From Mycolicibacterium peregrinum (GTDB lineage Bacteria > Actinomycetota > Actinomycetes > Mycobacteriales > Mycobacteriaceae): a stretch of DNA of 64,000 nucleotides. A program made the translations under genes and the position numbers. The notes beneath the pieces were generated by a model. It searched no databases. It was given only the letters and a program-made list of their open reading frames with translations, and was not told where the DNA came from. This document shows positions 42,888 to 51,230 of this stretch, piece by piece (positions within the stretch are counted from its first letter, which is position 1; the number at the start of each line of letters is the position of its first letter). Where the stretch lies: NCBI RefSeq assembly GCF_001665785.1, contig NZ_LZSO01000031.1:186001-250000 (forward strand), read 5' to 3'.

Positions 42888-43490
42888 TCAGGGCAATTTG
42901 ATCGCCGATACGTACATCTCGACCATGGGCCGGTAGAGGTCGACGTCGTCGAGTTCGCTGCCCAGGACCACCGAGTCGCTGGTGGCGATCAGAACTTGGG
43001 CGAACGTCTTCGGCGGTATCAGCAGGGTGCCGCCGAATTGCTCGACGCCGTTGACGATGAACTTTGCCAGGGCGTCGACTACCTCCGAACGCTTGGCGGC
43101 GACGCGGTCCCGTGACTCCGGGTTTCGCCGGAGGTAGAGCGTGAACTCATGCCCCAAGGCGGCATGCTCGGCACCGCGGTCTTGGCTCAATTGCCTCCAG
43201 CGCTTTGCGATCTCGTCGCGTTCGCGCGTGCCGACCTGTTTAGCACTCGACATCACCTCGGCGAAATTGTCGAAGTAGCGTCGCCAATAGCGGTCGCTCA
43301 CTGCCAGGAACAGGTCTTCCTTGGTCGTGAAGTGCTTGTAGATGGCGCCCTTGGTGTAACCGGCGGCTCGCGCGATGTCGTCGAGTTTCGCTGGCGCGAA
43401 ACCTTTTTCGGCAAACACCTCCTCGGCAGCGTCGAGCAGTACCGAGCGCGTGTGCTCCAGTCTGCGTTCTCGCGTCCAGCGCTCCGCCAT
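42888..43490 (-). CDS. TetR-family transcriptional regulator
   Basis: 200-aa TetR: the N-terminal helix-turn-helix ARAAGYTKGAIYKHFTTKEDLFLAVSDRYW (residues ~38-70) preceded by TRSVLLDAAEEVFAEKGFAPAKLDDI. The C-terminal ligand domain is divergent. ATG 43490 has a perfect palindrome 5 nt upstream. It faces the AveC-like/MoxR/VWA operon, which is its likely target along with itself. Confidence 0.9.
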   Translation of the reverse strand: MAERWTRERRLEHTRSVLLDAAEEVFAEKGFAPAKLDDIARAAGYTKGAIYKHFTTKEDLFLAVSDRYWRRYFDNFAEVMSSAKQVGTRERDEIAKRWRQLSQDRGAEHAALGHEFTLYLRRNPESRDRVAAKRSEVVDALAKFIVNGVEQFGGTLLIPPKTFAQVLIATSDSVVLGSELDDVDLYRPMVEMYVSAIKLP

Positions 43491-43495
43491 GACAG

Positions 43496-43512
43496 GATTC
43501 TGTCACAGAATC
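43496..43512. promoter_or_regulatory. TetR operator GATTCTGT-C-ACAGAATC
   Basis: A 17-nt perfect palindrome with one central base directly before the TetR start and in the gap toward the divergent AveC-like gene; typical size and place for a TetR autoregulatory site. Confidence 0.7.
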
Positions 43513-43614
43513 TGAGTAACCTATTGGAATCTTAGATACCCGTGAGTATATTTGCATCCGTTGGCCGGTTTCACACCACCGGCCGCCTCCACGATCGCCA
43601 AGGGGAAACCGAGC

Positions 43615-44784
43615 ATGAGTGATCTGTCCAAGAAGCCTGCCGTCACCGAATCGGTCGGGGGCGTCGCCGAACTCGAAAAGCAAGGTCCGCCGCCGTCGAA
43701 TGCGTACCGAATCTGGGCAACCGTCGGCGGCGTGTTTCTGCTGGTGACGTTGTACGTGTTCACCCGGTGGGTGACCGGCCCCTACTTCGAGCCGGTGTCA
43801 GGTGGCCCGAGTGAACCACCGATGTATATGAAGATCCCGCTGCTGGCCAACGCTGTGGTGCTCTGGGTGGGTTTGCCGTTTGCCTTGTGGTTCTTCATTA
43901 TTCGGCCTTGGATACGGGAGCGGCGCATCACGCTCGACGGCATGCTGCTCGTGTCGATGGGTCTGATGATGTTCCAGGATCCGATGCTCAACTACTACAG
44001 CACCTGGTGCACGTACAACGCCTGGCTGTTCAACCAGGGGTCGTGGGCGCCGTACATCCCGGGCTGGGTCGCGCACGAGGAACCGGGCCACACGGTGCCC
44101 GAACCGCTGCTGACCAACATCCCCGGCTATGCGTACGGTGTCTTGCTGCTCACCATCGTCGGCTGCGCGATCATGCGAAAGATCAAGAACCGTTGGCCTG
44201 GGATCAGCAATCTGCGGCTGGTCTTGGTCACCTATGCGATCGCCTTCGTCTTCGACTTCGTCATGGAGGCCCTGATCATGTTGCCGATCGGGTTCTACTC
44301 CTATCCCGGCGCCATCCAGTCGTTGTCGTTCAACGCCGGCACCTACTACCAGTGGCCGATCTACGAGGGGCTGATGTGGGGTGGTGTCCAGACGGCGCTG
44401 GTCTGCCTGCGCTTCTTCACCGATGATCGCGGCCGCACCGTGGTCGAACGGGGGATCGACCGGGTCCGCGGCGGGTTCGTGAAACAACAGTTCGTCCGCT
44501 TCCTGGCCATCTTCGGCGGCGTCAGCGCGTGCTTCTTCCTCTTCTACAACGTGCCCGCGACCTGGCTGGGCATGCACGGAGATGCGTGGCCCGAAGATGT
44601 CCAGAAGCGCTCATACTTCAACCCCGGCATCTGCGGCGAGGGGACTGACCGGCCGTGTCCGAATCCTGACCTGCCGCTACCGACCAAACACTCGGGCTAC
44701 GTCAACCACGAAGGCGAACTGGTGCTGCCGGATGGGGTGAGCATTCCGCCCGTGGTGCCGATCCAAAGGCCCGAAAAGGGATGA
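43615..44784 (+). CDS. AveC-like (spirocyclase-family) membrane protein
   Basis: 389-aa protein with about seven hydrophobic segments (for example IWATVGGVFLLVTLYVF, IPLLANAVVLWVGLPFALWFFII, YGVLLLTIVGCAI, FLAIFGGVSACFFLFY). The pattern SMGLMMFQDPMLNYYSTWCTYNAWLFNQGSW and FDFVMEALIMLPIGFYSYPG is typical of the spirocyclase AveC family, common in mycobacteria. AveC itself acts in avermectin spiroketal formation; mycobacterial roles are unknown to me. ATG 43615 with AGGGGAAA upstream. The stop overlaps the ATPase start (ATGA). Confidence 0.75.
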   Translation: MSDLSKKPAVTESVGGVAELEKQGPPPSNAYRIWATVGGVFLLVTLYVFTRWVTGPYFEPVSGGPSEPPMYMKIPLLANAVVLWVGLPFALWFFIIRPWIRERRITLDGMLLVSMGLMMFQDPMLNYYSTWCTYNAWLFNQGSWAPYIPGWVAHEEPGHTVPEPLLTNIPGYAYGVLLLTIVGCAIMRKIKNRWPGISNLRLVLVTYAIAFVFDFVMEALIMLPIGFYSYPGAIQSLSFNAGTYYQWPIYEGLMWGGVQTALVCLRFFTDDRGRTVVERGIDRVRGGFVKQQFVRFLAIFGGVSACFFLFYNVPATWLGMHGDAWPEDVQKRSYFNPGICGEGTDRPCPNPDLPLPTKHSGYVNHEGELVLPDGVSIPPVVPIQRPEKG

Positions 44785-45602
44785 CGGTCAGCAAGTTTCG
44801 GCCCACCGTCGAACCCGGAACGCAGCCGCCGTTCTATCGCGCGGCGGGCAGGGAGGTCGAGACCTTCCGGGCGGCCGCCCGCCGCGGGACGCCGGTACTG
44901 CTCAAAGGCCCCACCGGGTGTGGCAAGACCCGTTTCGTCGAGGCGATGGCTCATGAACTCGGCCGCGAGCTCATCACCGTCGCCGGCCACGAGGACATGA
45001 CATCTGCGGATCTGGTGGGGCGCTTCCTGCTCAAGGGCGGCGAAACCGTCTGGGTGGACGGCCCGTTGACCAGGGCGGTGCGAGAGGGCGCCATCTGCTA
45101 TCTCGACGAGATCGTGGAGGCGCGTCAGGACACGACAGTGGTCATCCATCCGCTCGCCGACCATCGGCGCGAGTTACCGATCGACCGGCTCGGCACCATC
45201 TTGTCCGCGGCGCCGGGCTTTCAACTGGTCATCTCCTACAACCCCGGCTACCAGAGCATCCTGAAGAGCCTCAAAGACTCGACCCGGCAACGCTTCGTCG
45301 CGATCAGCCTCGACTTCCCGACTGCCGACATCGAGACGGAGATCGTCGCCGTCGAGGCTGGAATCGACTCATCCACCGCTGCATCGCTGGTCGCCCTCGG
45401 AAATGCCATCCGCCGTCTCGACGGCTCGGCGCTGAGCGAGGTGGCCTCGACCCGGATGCTGATTCTCGCCGGCGGTCTCGTCGTCGAAGGACTCAACCTG
45501 CGCGACGCCGTCCAGTCCGCGGTGGTGGAGGTGCTGTCTGACGATCCCGACATCGTCCGGAGTCTCGGCGAATTGGTCGACGCAGTCCTGCCGCCACTGT
45601 GA
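44781..45602 (+). CDS. MoxR-type AAA+ ATPase (CbbQ/NorQ-like)
   Basis: 273-aa AAA+ ATPase. Walker A KGPTGCGKTRF (residues ~35-45), Walker B ICYLDEIVEAR (~108-118), sensor region VISYNPGYQSI and the C-terminal CbbQ/NirQ-type domain. Such ATPases work with a VWA protein to remodel or load metal or cofactor into a client enzyme; the VWA partner is the next gene (GTGA overlap). The client is probably encoded nearby; the AveC-like protein, whose gene overlaps this one, is the first candidate. Confidence 0.9.
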   Translation: MTVSKFRPTVEPGTQPPFYRAAGREVETFRAAARRGTPVLLKGPTGCGKTRFVEAMAHELGRELITVAGHEDMTSADLVGRFLLKGGETVWVDGPLTRAVREGAICYLDEIVEARQDTTVVIHPLADHRRELPIDRLGTILSAAPGFQLVISYNPGYQSILKSLKDSTRQRFVAISLDFPTADIETEIVAVEAGIDSSTAASLVALGNAIRRLDGSALSEVASTRMLILAGGLVVEGLNLRDAVQSAVVEVLSDDPDIVRSLGELVDAVLPPL

Positions 45603-47281
45603 GTGCCGGTCTCCCGGAACCGCGCCACTTCGGTTTTCTGGCCGGCTTTCTCGCCGGGCGCCCGGTCGAGGTCGCCGTGGGCCACGCGGACGAGCTCGCG
45701 TACACCGACGGGCGGGTCGTCTTCGTGTCGCCGAACGCCGATCGGGACTGGCAGCGTCGCGAGGTCCTGGTCCAGAGCGCACTCCTCGGAGCCGGAAGCC
45801 TCGACGGTCAGTACGTCAGGCGACTGCGGGCGCGGCCTGCGCTTGCACGCCGCTATCTGGGGCTCGAAGGCAATCGTGTCCTGGCCGAACTCGGTCCGCG
45901 GATCGCCCTGGCGGCGTCGGTCGCGCCCGCCGCGGCTGAGCGGTCGACCAGCCGCGAGGAATCGCTGCAGATCGCCCTGGGTAGAACCGAACTCGACATG
46001 CCGCCGGACTGGTTCGGTTCCATCAAACCGGCCAAACTGATCCGAACCCAAGGTGAATCGGGTTCCCCGGCAACCGATGCCGATGTCCGGATGAACGTCG
46101 AGTACACCGACCCATCCGAAATGGAAGAGGACGATGACGACGGACCGGCAGAGAAGAGTCGGATACTCAAACTGTTCGAGGCTCCGCTCGGTATGCAGGC
46201 GCCCGCGAAGTTCTTGCGCACGCTCCTCGGCAGGTCTCGCTCGTCCGGAAGCGAGGGCGCCGGGGCAGAGGTGGGGGTCGGCTCGATACGACGGACTTCG
46301 CGCGCCGGGGGGAACGCGCGGCCGCTGCCGACCCCGATCCGCTTCATCGACGCCGACAGGCCTGGCGCGGCACTCACGGTCGGTGGCGCCCTGTATCCGG
46401 AATGGAACGTTTTCGGCGACCGGTATCGGGAGAACTGGTGCCGCGTGATCGATTATCCGATCACCGCCGCGGTGGACGTCTCAGCCGTTGGTGTGTCGCG
46501 CGATGGGGTGCTGCGACGCAGGCTGGCACGAGTCGGCCTCGGGCCCAAAGGCTTGCGTGCCCGCGCCGACGGCGACGACGTGGACATCGAGGCCATGATC
46601 GATCTGTTCGTCGATCTGCGCTCAGGCCATTCACCGCCCGAGCATGTGTACACCGAGCGCCGCCACGTCGCGCGTAACCTCGGTGTGCTCATCCTGCTCG
46701 ACGCATCGGGATCGGCGACCGACGCCGACGGTGAAGGCCTCGCCGTCCATGAGCACCAACGGCGCGCGGCAGCGATGCTGGCTGTGACGCTCGAGGAACT
46801 CGGTGATCGCGTGGCTGTCTACGGCTTTCGTTCACAGGGCCGCCGCGCGGTGCACCTACTCGCCGTCAAGACCTTCGAGCAGCGCTTCGGCGCTGCCGAG
46901 CGATCCCGGCTCGGCCAACTGCAGCCGTTCGGCTATACCCGGCTCGGCGCCGGAATCCGCGGAGCCGGTGAGATCCTCAAAACCAAAGCGGGAACACCAC
47001 ACCGGTTGCTGCTCGTACTCTCCGACGGGTACCCGTACGACGACGGCTACGAAGGCCGCTATGCAGAGGCCGACGCAGCCAAGGCACTCGAAGAGTTGCG
47101 GGCCGATGGAGTGGCCTGCCTGTGCCTGTCCATCGGCGCACCTGCCGACCCCGACGCACTCGATCAGGTCTTCGGGTCGGCCAGTCACGCCGGGGCCGCT
47201 ACGTTGTCGGAGCTGAGTCCGCGGATGGATGAGTTGTTCCTATCCGCACTGCGAGAGCTCTCCGCGCCGAAGCCGCGGTGA
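45599..47281 (+). CDS. VWA-domain protein (CbbO/NorD-like) partner of the MoxR ATPase
   Basis: 560-aa protein with a C-terminal von Willebrand A domain. The MIDAS metal site is LILLDASGSATDAD (D-x-S-x-S, near residue 367), with LSDGYPYDDGYEGR as the later Asp loop. The N-terminal ~350 residues include an acidic stretch (PSEMEEDDDDG). This matches NorD/CbbO adaptor proteins, which bind the client enzyme and the AAA+ ring. GTG start overlapping the ATPase stop. Ends 7 nt before the convergent MarR gene. Confidence 0.88.
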   Translation: MSAGLPEPRHFGFLAGFLAGRPVEVAVGHADELAYTDGRVVFVSPNADRDWQRREVLVQSALLGAGSLDGQYVRRLRARPALARRYLGLEGNRVLAELGPRIALAASVAPAAAERSTSREESLQIALGRTELDMPPDWFGSIKPAKLIRTQGESGSPATDADVRMNVEYTDPSEMEEDDDDGPAEKSRILKLFEAPLGMQAPAKFLRTLLGRSRSSGSEGAGAEVGVGSIRRTSRAGGNARPLPTPIRFIDADRPGAALTVGGALYPEWNVFGDRYRENWCRVIDYPITAAVDVSAVGVSRDGVLRRRLARVGLGPKGLRARADGDDVDIEAMIDLFVDLRSGHSPPEHVYTERRHVARNLGVLILLDASGSATDADGEGLAVHEHQRRAAAMLAVTLEELGDRVAVYGFRSQGRRAVHLLAVKTFEQRFGAAERSRLGQLQPFGYTRLGAGIRGAGEILKTKAGTPHRLLLVLSDGYPYDDGYEGRYAEADAAKALEELRADGVACLCLSIGAPADPDALDQVFGSASHAGAATLSELSPRMDELFLSALRELSAPKPR

Positions 47282-47287
47282 TGTGTG

Positions 47288-47749
47288 TCAGGAGCTGACC
47301 GGACCGCACGCGTTGTCGTCGCGTCCGGCTTTGCGTAACAACGTCTTGAGTTGCTGCTGTTCGGTGGGCGTCAGGCGGTCCAGTACCCGCTGATCGGCGA
47401 TGTGCACAGCCTCCTCGGCGCGGGTGAGCAACGCCCGACCGGACGTGGTGAGTTCGACGGGCAGGCCTTTGCCCGTCGCCGCCGTCTGGGGGCGGCGAAC
47501 GGCGCCCGTGGCTTCCAGGCGGTGCAGCAACTGATTGGTGGCCTGCGCGCTGACATTGGTGACCCGGGCCAGCTCGGCGCTGGTGAGCCCGGGATTCAGT
47601 GAGATGATCCGCAGGCAGACGAACTCCGCCAATCCGAGTCCGATCGGGGCGAGAACTGTGGCGACCTCCGGACGCAGCGTCGCAGCCACCCGGTGCAGCA
47701 GATATCCCAGCGGCTCGCTGTCCGAGGCAGTCATAGCTGGCATCTTCAC
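47288..47749 (-). CDS. MarR-family transcriptional regulator
   Basis: 153-aa MarR: winged helix GLTSAELARVTNVSAQATNQLLHRLEATGAVRRPQTAATGKGLPVELTTSGRALL, then LTPTEQQQLKTLLRKAG. ATG 47749, with a second in-frame ATG at 47734. Divergent from the glycine-rich winged-helix gene, with a perfect palindrome between them, so it probably represses that gene and itself. Confidence 0.88.
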   Translation of the reverse strand: MKMPAMTASDSEPLGYLLHRVAATLRPEVATVLAPIGLGLAEFVCLRIISLNPGLTSAELARVTNVSAQATNQLLHRLEATGAVRRPQTAATGKGLPVELTTSGRALLTRAEEAVHIADQRVLDRLTPTEQQQLKTLLRKAGRDDNACGPVSS

Positions 47750-47849
47750 ACGCGCCGACCCCGCCGACCATCCGGATCGACCGCACCGTTTCGCCCACAG
47801 CTCAACCAGTTCTCAGCCAGATCTCATTGAATTGGCCCTGACTCGAGCG

Positions 47850-47866
47850 TATCAAGGAACTTGATA
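47850..47866. promoter_or_regulatory. MarR operator TATCAAG-GAA-CTTGATA
   Basis: A 17-nt perfect palindrome centred in the divergent gap between the MarR gene and the glycine-rich gene. The TATCAAG half-site is the same as in the 21-bp motif at 35332, where a second MarR protein is suspected. Confidence 0.7.
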
Positions 47867-47922
47867 CACCTGCTGGGCCGCGCTCCTGCGGTCCGGTTGA
47901 AACCTGGAAAAGGATGTGTGAC

Positions 47923-48525
47923 ATGGGTTTTGGAGGATTTGGCGGATTTGGTGGCGGCTGGGGTCCGGCGGGATTCGGCGGCGGCTGCGGCCATGAAGGA
48001 CAAGGTGGATTCGGCGGTGGATTCGGCGGTGGATTCGGCGGCGGTGGGTTCGGTAAGGGATTCGGGCCCGGCTTCGCGCTCAAGCGTGCGGCGATCGGCA
48101 CGGCGGCACTGCTGCTCGACGGGCCGGCCACAGCAGAGCAGATCGTCGAGCGCACCACCGAAGCCACCGGGGGCGCCTTCACCCCGCCGCTGGACATCGT
48201 CGAGTTGGCCGTAGCCGCACTGGCCGGCCGTGGCGTGGTCACCGTCTCCGACGGCGTGGCCACGCTGACCGAATTCGGCACCCAGCTGCTGGCCTGGCGC
48301 GGCGTCACCAGTGAGACCGCGCATGCGCTGTTCGGCAAGGTGGGCAAATTCGCGGACGTCATCAAGATCCGCACGGGTCTGCACGAGGTAGCGGGTTTGG
48401 CGCGCACCATCGCGTTCACCGGAACCGACGAGCAGAAGGCCAAGCTCGGTGAGGTGCGGACGAACCTGCTCACGGCGATCAACGAAGCCAAGAAGGCCCT
48501 GCACGGGGTGCTGGCCGAAGACTGA
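47923..48525 (+). CDS. Glycine-rich protein with PadR-like winged-helix domain
   Basis: 200-aa protein in two parts. Residues 1-50 are a Phe-Gly-Gly repeat stretch (GFGGFGGFGGGWG and similar), the rest a winged-helix-like domain: ALKRAAIGTAALLLDGPATAEQIVERTTEATGG, then ELAVAALAGRGVVTVSDGVATLTEFG, which follows the PadR pattern. PadR proteins often have Gly-rich N-termini. ATG 47923 is 9 nt after AAAAGG; ATG 47914 is too close to that site. Likely regulated by the divergent MarR. DNA binding is plausible but unproven. Confidence 0.7.
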   Translation: MGFGGFGGFGGGWGPAGFGGGCGHEGQGGFGGGFGGGFGGGGFGKGFGPGFALKRAAIGTAALLLDGPATAEQIVERTTEATGGAFTPPLDIVELAVAALAGRGVVTVSDGVATLTEFGTQLLAWRGVTSETAHALFGKVGKFADVIKIRTGLHEVAGLARTIAFTGTDEQKAKLGEVRTNLLTAINEAKKALHGVLAED

Positions 48526-48532
48526 AATGCCA

Positions 48533-48592
48533 CGCCGAGACTACGGTTGTGACGGAATTCCGCCCGATCGCATAGAAACCGTAGTCTCGGCG
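48533..48592. repeat. Intergenic repeat with perfect 16-bp terminal inverted repeats, copy B
   Basis: CGCCGAGACTACGGTT at 48533-48548 is the exact reverse complement of 48577-48592. The core TTGTGACGGAATTCCG is shared with copy A at 42809-42873. It lies between convergent genes and would also fold as a strong terminator-like hairpin. Confidence 0.7.
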
Positions 48593-48601
48593 GAGGTCGG
48601 G

Positions 48602-49975
48602 TCAGCGCAGCACTGAACCCGGATTGAGGATGCCGAGCGGGTCGAGGGCGTCCTTGATGCGTCGGGTCAGCTCGATCACGTCATCGCCGAGTTGCAGTGG
48701 CAGCCAATCCCTTTTGAGTCGGCCGACACCGTGCTCGCCGGTGATGGTGCCGCCCATGGCGATGGCCAGTTCCATCACCCGGGCGAACGCCTGACGGGCG
48801 CGCTCGCTCATATCCGGATCGTCGGCGTCGAACACCACTACCGGGTGGGTGTTCCCGTCCCCGGCATGAGCGACGACGCAAATCAGCACGTCGCAGTCCT
48901 CGGCGATGTGTTTGATACCGGCCACCAACGCCGGTAGGTCGGGTATCGGCACCGTCACGTCCTCGAGATAGAACGTGCCCAACTGCATCAGGGCCAGGCC
49001 GACGAGCCGCCGGGCCGCCGTCAAGGCAGCGCCTTCCTCGGCGTCGTCGGTCGCGTAAACCTCGGTGGCCCCGGACTTCTCGCAGGCCTCGACGATGTGG
49101 GCGATCTCCTCGGCCGCCGCACCCGGTGCGTCCGACTGGACCAGCAGCAGTGCCTGCGCCGAACGGTCCAGGCCCATGCGGCGGTAGTCCTCGACCGCGT
49201 TGATAGTGGCGTGGTCCATCAACTCCAACATGGCGGGCCGGACTTTGGCCGTGATCGCCACGACGGCGTCGGCCGCGTCCTTTACCGAGGCGAACACCGC
49301 GACCACCGTCGACGCGGGAGGCTGCGCCGGGATCAGCCGCAGCGTGAGTTCGGTGATCACCCCGAGGATTCCTTCGGAGCCGACGAACAACTTGGTGAGC
49401 GACAACCCGGCGACGTCTTTCAACCGCGGTCCGCCCAAACGGACGGCGGTACCGTCGGCCAGTACCACCTGCATGCCCAGTACGTAATCGCTGGTGACCC
49501 CGTACTTCACACAGCACAGTCCGCCGGCATTGGTCGCCGCGTTCCCGCCGATCGAGGAGATCTCGACAGAGCCGGGGTCGGGCGGGTACCACAGGCCGTA
49601 CTCGGCGGCGGCCTTCTTCACCTCGGAGTTCAGCAGGCCGGGTTGCACCACCGCGGTGCGGTTGGCGGTGTCGATGTGGATCTGCCGCATCCGTTCGGTG
49701 CTGAGGATGATGCCGCCGTCGACGCCGTTGGCTCCGCCGGCGAGTCCGGAACCCGCGCCTCGGGCCACCACGGCGACGTGATGTGCACTCGCCCACCGCA
49801 GCACGGCCTGCACATCCTCGGTGCTGGTGGCCCGCACCACGGCTCGTGGCACTCCAGCCTCGGGATCGAGAGCGGCGTCACGGCGATATCCCTCGATCAC
49901 GGCCGGGTCGGTGAGTACCGAGCCGTCGGGTAGGTCGGCGGCCAGCCTGGCGATCTCGGTGTCCGGTGCGGACAT
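48602..49975 (-). CDS. FAD-linked oxidase, glycolate oxidase/D-lactate dehydrogenase (GlcD) family
   Basis: 457-aa 2-hydroxy-acid dehydrogenase. The FAD-binding PCMH fold includes HHVAVVARGAGSGLAGGANGVDGGIILS and GNAATNAGGLCCVKYG; the C-terminal domain ends with VVVFDADDPD and TGEHGVGRLKRDWL, the usual active-site end. It would oxidise a 2-hydroxy acid such as glycolate or D-lactate, passing electrons to the respiratory chain. Single gene, 10 nt before the LipO-like gene's end on the same strand; may share its transcript. Confidence 0.88.
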   Translation of the reverse strand: MSAPDTEIARLAADLPDGSVLTDPAVIEGYRRDAALDPEAGVPRAVVRATSTEDVQAVLRWASAHHVAVVARGAGSGLAGGANGVDGGIILSTERMRQIHIDTANRTAVVQPGLLNSEVKKAAAEYGLWYPPDPGSVEISSIGGNAATNAGGLCCVKYGVTSDYVLGMQVVLADGTAVRLGGPRLKDVAGLSLTKLFVGSEGILGVITELTLRLIPAQPPASTVVAVFASVKDAADAVVAITAKVRPAMLELMDHATINAVEDYRRMGLDRSAQALLLVQSDAPGAAAEEIAHIVEACEKSGATEVYATDDAEEGAALTAARRLVGLALMQLGTFYLEDVTVPIPDLPALVAGIKHIAEDCDVLICVVAHAGDGNTHPVVVFDADDPDMSERARQAFARVMELAIAMGGTITGEHGVGRLKRDWLPLQLGDDVIELTRRIKDALDPLGILNPGSVLR

Positions 49976-49985
49976 CTTCAGGAGC

Positions 49986-51230
49986 TTACCGACCGGCAGC
50001 GGAGCTCGCGGTGAGCTGAGCCCGGGCCCGTGCCCAGGTCAGAAACTCCGCGACGGCATCGGCGGTGTAGTGCCCGCGGGGTGAGCCAAAGATGTCGAAG
50101 GCGTGCTGGGCATGCGGGATCTCGGCGTAGACCACCGGCGAATTCGACACCCGGCGCAGGGCGGCGACGAAATCGCGGCCTTCCACCACCGGGATTAGTG
50201 AGTCGTTGGTCCCGTGCAGCACGAAGAACGGCGGTGCGTCCGGATGTACCAGGGTGATCGGTGAGGCGTCCCGGTATACCTGATCATTGGTGGCGAGCGG
50301 CAATTTCACGATCAGCCGCTCCAGGATCTCCATGAACTCCGCGCGCCCGGGACCCGTGGTGCTGAACCAGTCGTAGCGACCGTAGACGGGTACCGCCGCC
50401 GCCACCGAGGTGTCGGCGTCCTCGAAACCGGGCTGCCACTTGGGATCGTTGGGAGTCAACGCCGCCAAGGCGGTCAGATGGCCGCCTGCCGAACCTCCGG
50501 TGATACACACCGCGTCCGGGTCACCGCCGTACTCGGCGATGTTCTCCTTCACCCATGCCAATGCGCGCTTCACGTCGACGATGTGGTTGGGCCACGGGTG
50601 GCGCGGGCTGATCCGGTAGCCGATCGACACACAGATCCAGCCCTGCTCGGCCAGGTGACTCATCAGTGGATACGACTGCGGCCGGCGCATCCCGATCATC
50701 CACGCCCCGCCCGGGACCTGCAGCAGCACCGGTGCTTTGCCGTCGCGCGGCAGGTCCGGGCGCATCCAGATGTCGGCCAGGTTGGCCCGGTGCGGGCCGT
50801 AGTGGACGGTCTTGCGGGCGTAGCGGCGCCGGCTCATCGCGGTGGAGTACACCTCACCCCGACGCAGGGGCCGCACCGTTGTGGGGTATTCGTCGGCCAG
50901 GGCCTCGTGCACCGGATTTTCGAAGTAGGGCCGCGATTGCACACCGCGCCGGTGCACCAGCACCAGCAGGCCCCAGGAAATAGCCTTGAGCAGCAACGAG
51001 ATTCGGCCGCCCGCGGAGCGGTAGTCGCCGCGGATGGCGCGGCGCAGCGCATCGAGGGCCGACACGGTGATCACCAGTGGGGCATTCTCCGAGGTCGGCC
51101 AGCCGAACGCGAAGGACTGGACCGTGGTGTAGCCCCTGCGTCCGAGCGGTTTCACCGCGTTGGCAGCGTTGAGCAACTCGGCAGCGGCAAGGATCAGCCG
51201 CCTTCTTGGTCCAGGATGGCGGTCAGCCAT
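49986..51230 (-). CDS. lipO: Esterase/lipase, LipO-like
   Basis: 414-aa alpha/beta hydrolase with a ~140-residue N-terminal region. Core motifs: QVPGGAWMIGMRRP (oxyanion region), GGSAGGHLTAL (nucleophile elbow), FVLHGTNDSLIPV (Asp) and PHAQHAFDIF (His). Same architecture as the LipC-like gene at 24261-25487. Followed upstream in the operon by fadD12 and an acyltransferase, the order of M. tuberculosis Rv1426c-Rv1428c. Start 51230 lies 8 nt inside the fadD12 3' end. Probably releases a fatty acid from a lipid ester for activation by the synthetase. Confidence 0.82.
   Translation of the reverse strand: MADRHPGPRRRLILAAAELLNAANAVKPLGRRGYTTVQSFAFGWPTSENAPLVITVSALDALRRAIRGDYRSAGGRISLLLKAISWGLLVLVHRRGVQSRPYFENPVHEALADEYPTTVRPLRRGEVYSTAMSRRRYARKTVHYGPHRANLADIWMRPDLPRDGKAPVLLQVPGGAWMIGMRRPQSYPLMSHLAEQGWICVSIGYRISPRHPWPNHIVDVKRALAWVKENIAEYGGDPDAVCITGGSAGGHLTALAALTPNDPKWQPGFEDADTSVAAAVPVYGRYDWFSTTGPGRAEFMEILERLIVKLPLATNDQVYRDASPITLVHPDAPPFFVLHGTNDSLIPVVEGRDFVAALRRVSNSPVVYAEIPHAQHAFDIFGSPRGHYTADAVAEFLTWARARAQLTASSAAGR

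Noticed and set aside
47803..47816. AACCAGTT resembling a KstR site
   Set aside because: Two of the conserved outer positions mismatch and the neighbouring genes do not fit the regulon.
47926..48070. Tandem GGATTCGGCGGT-like DNA repeats that suggested a CRISPR or minisatellite
   Set aside because: They are in-frame codons of the Phe-Gly-Gly repeat tail of a coding gene, without unique spacers.
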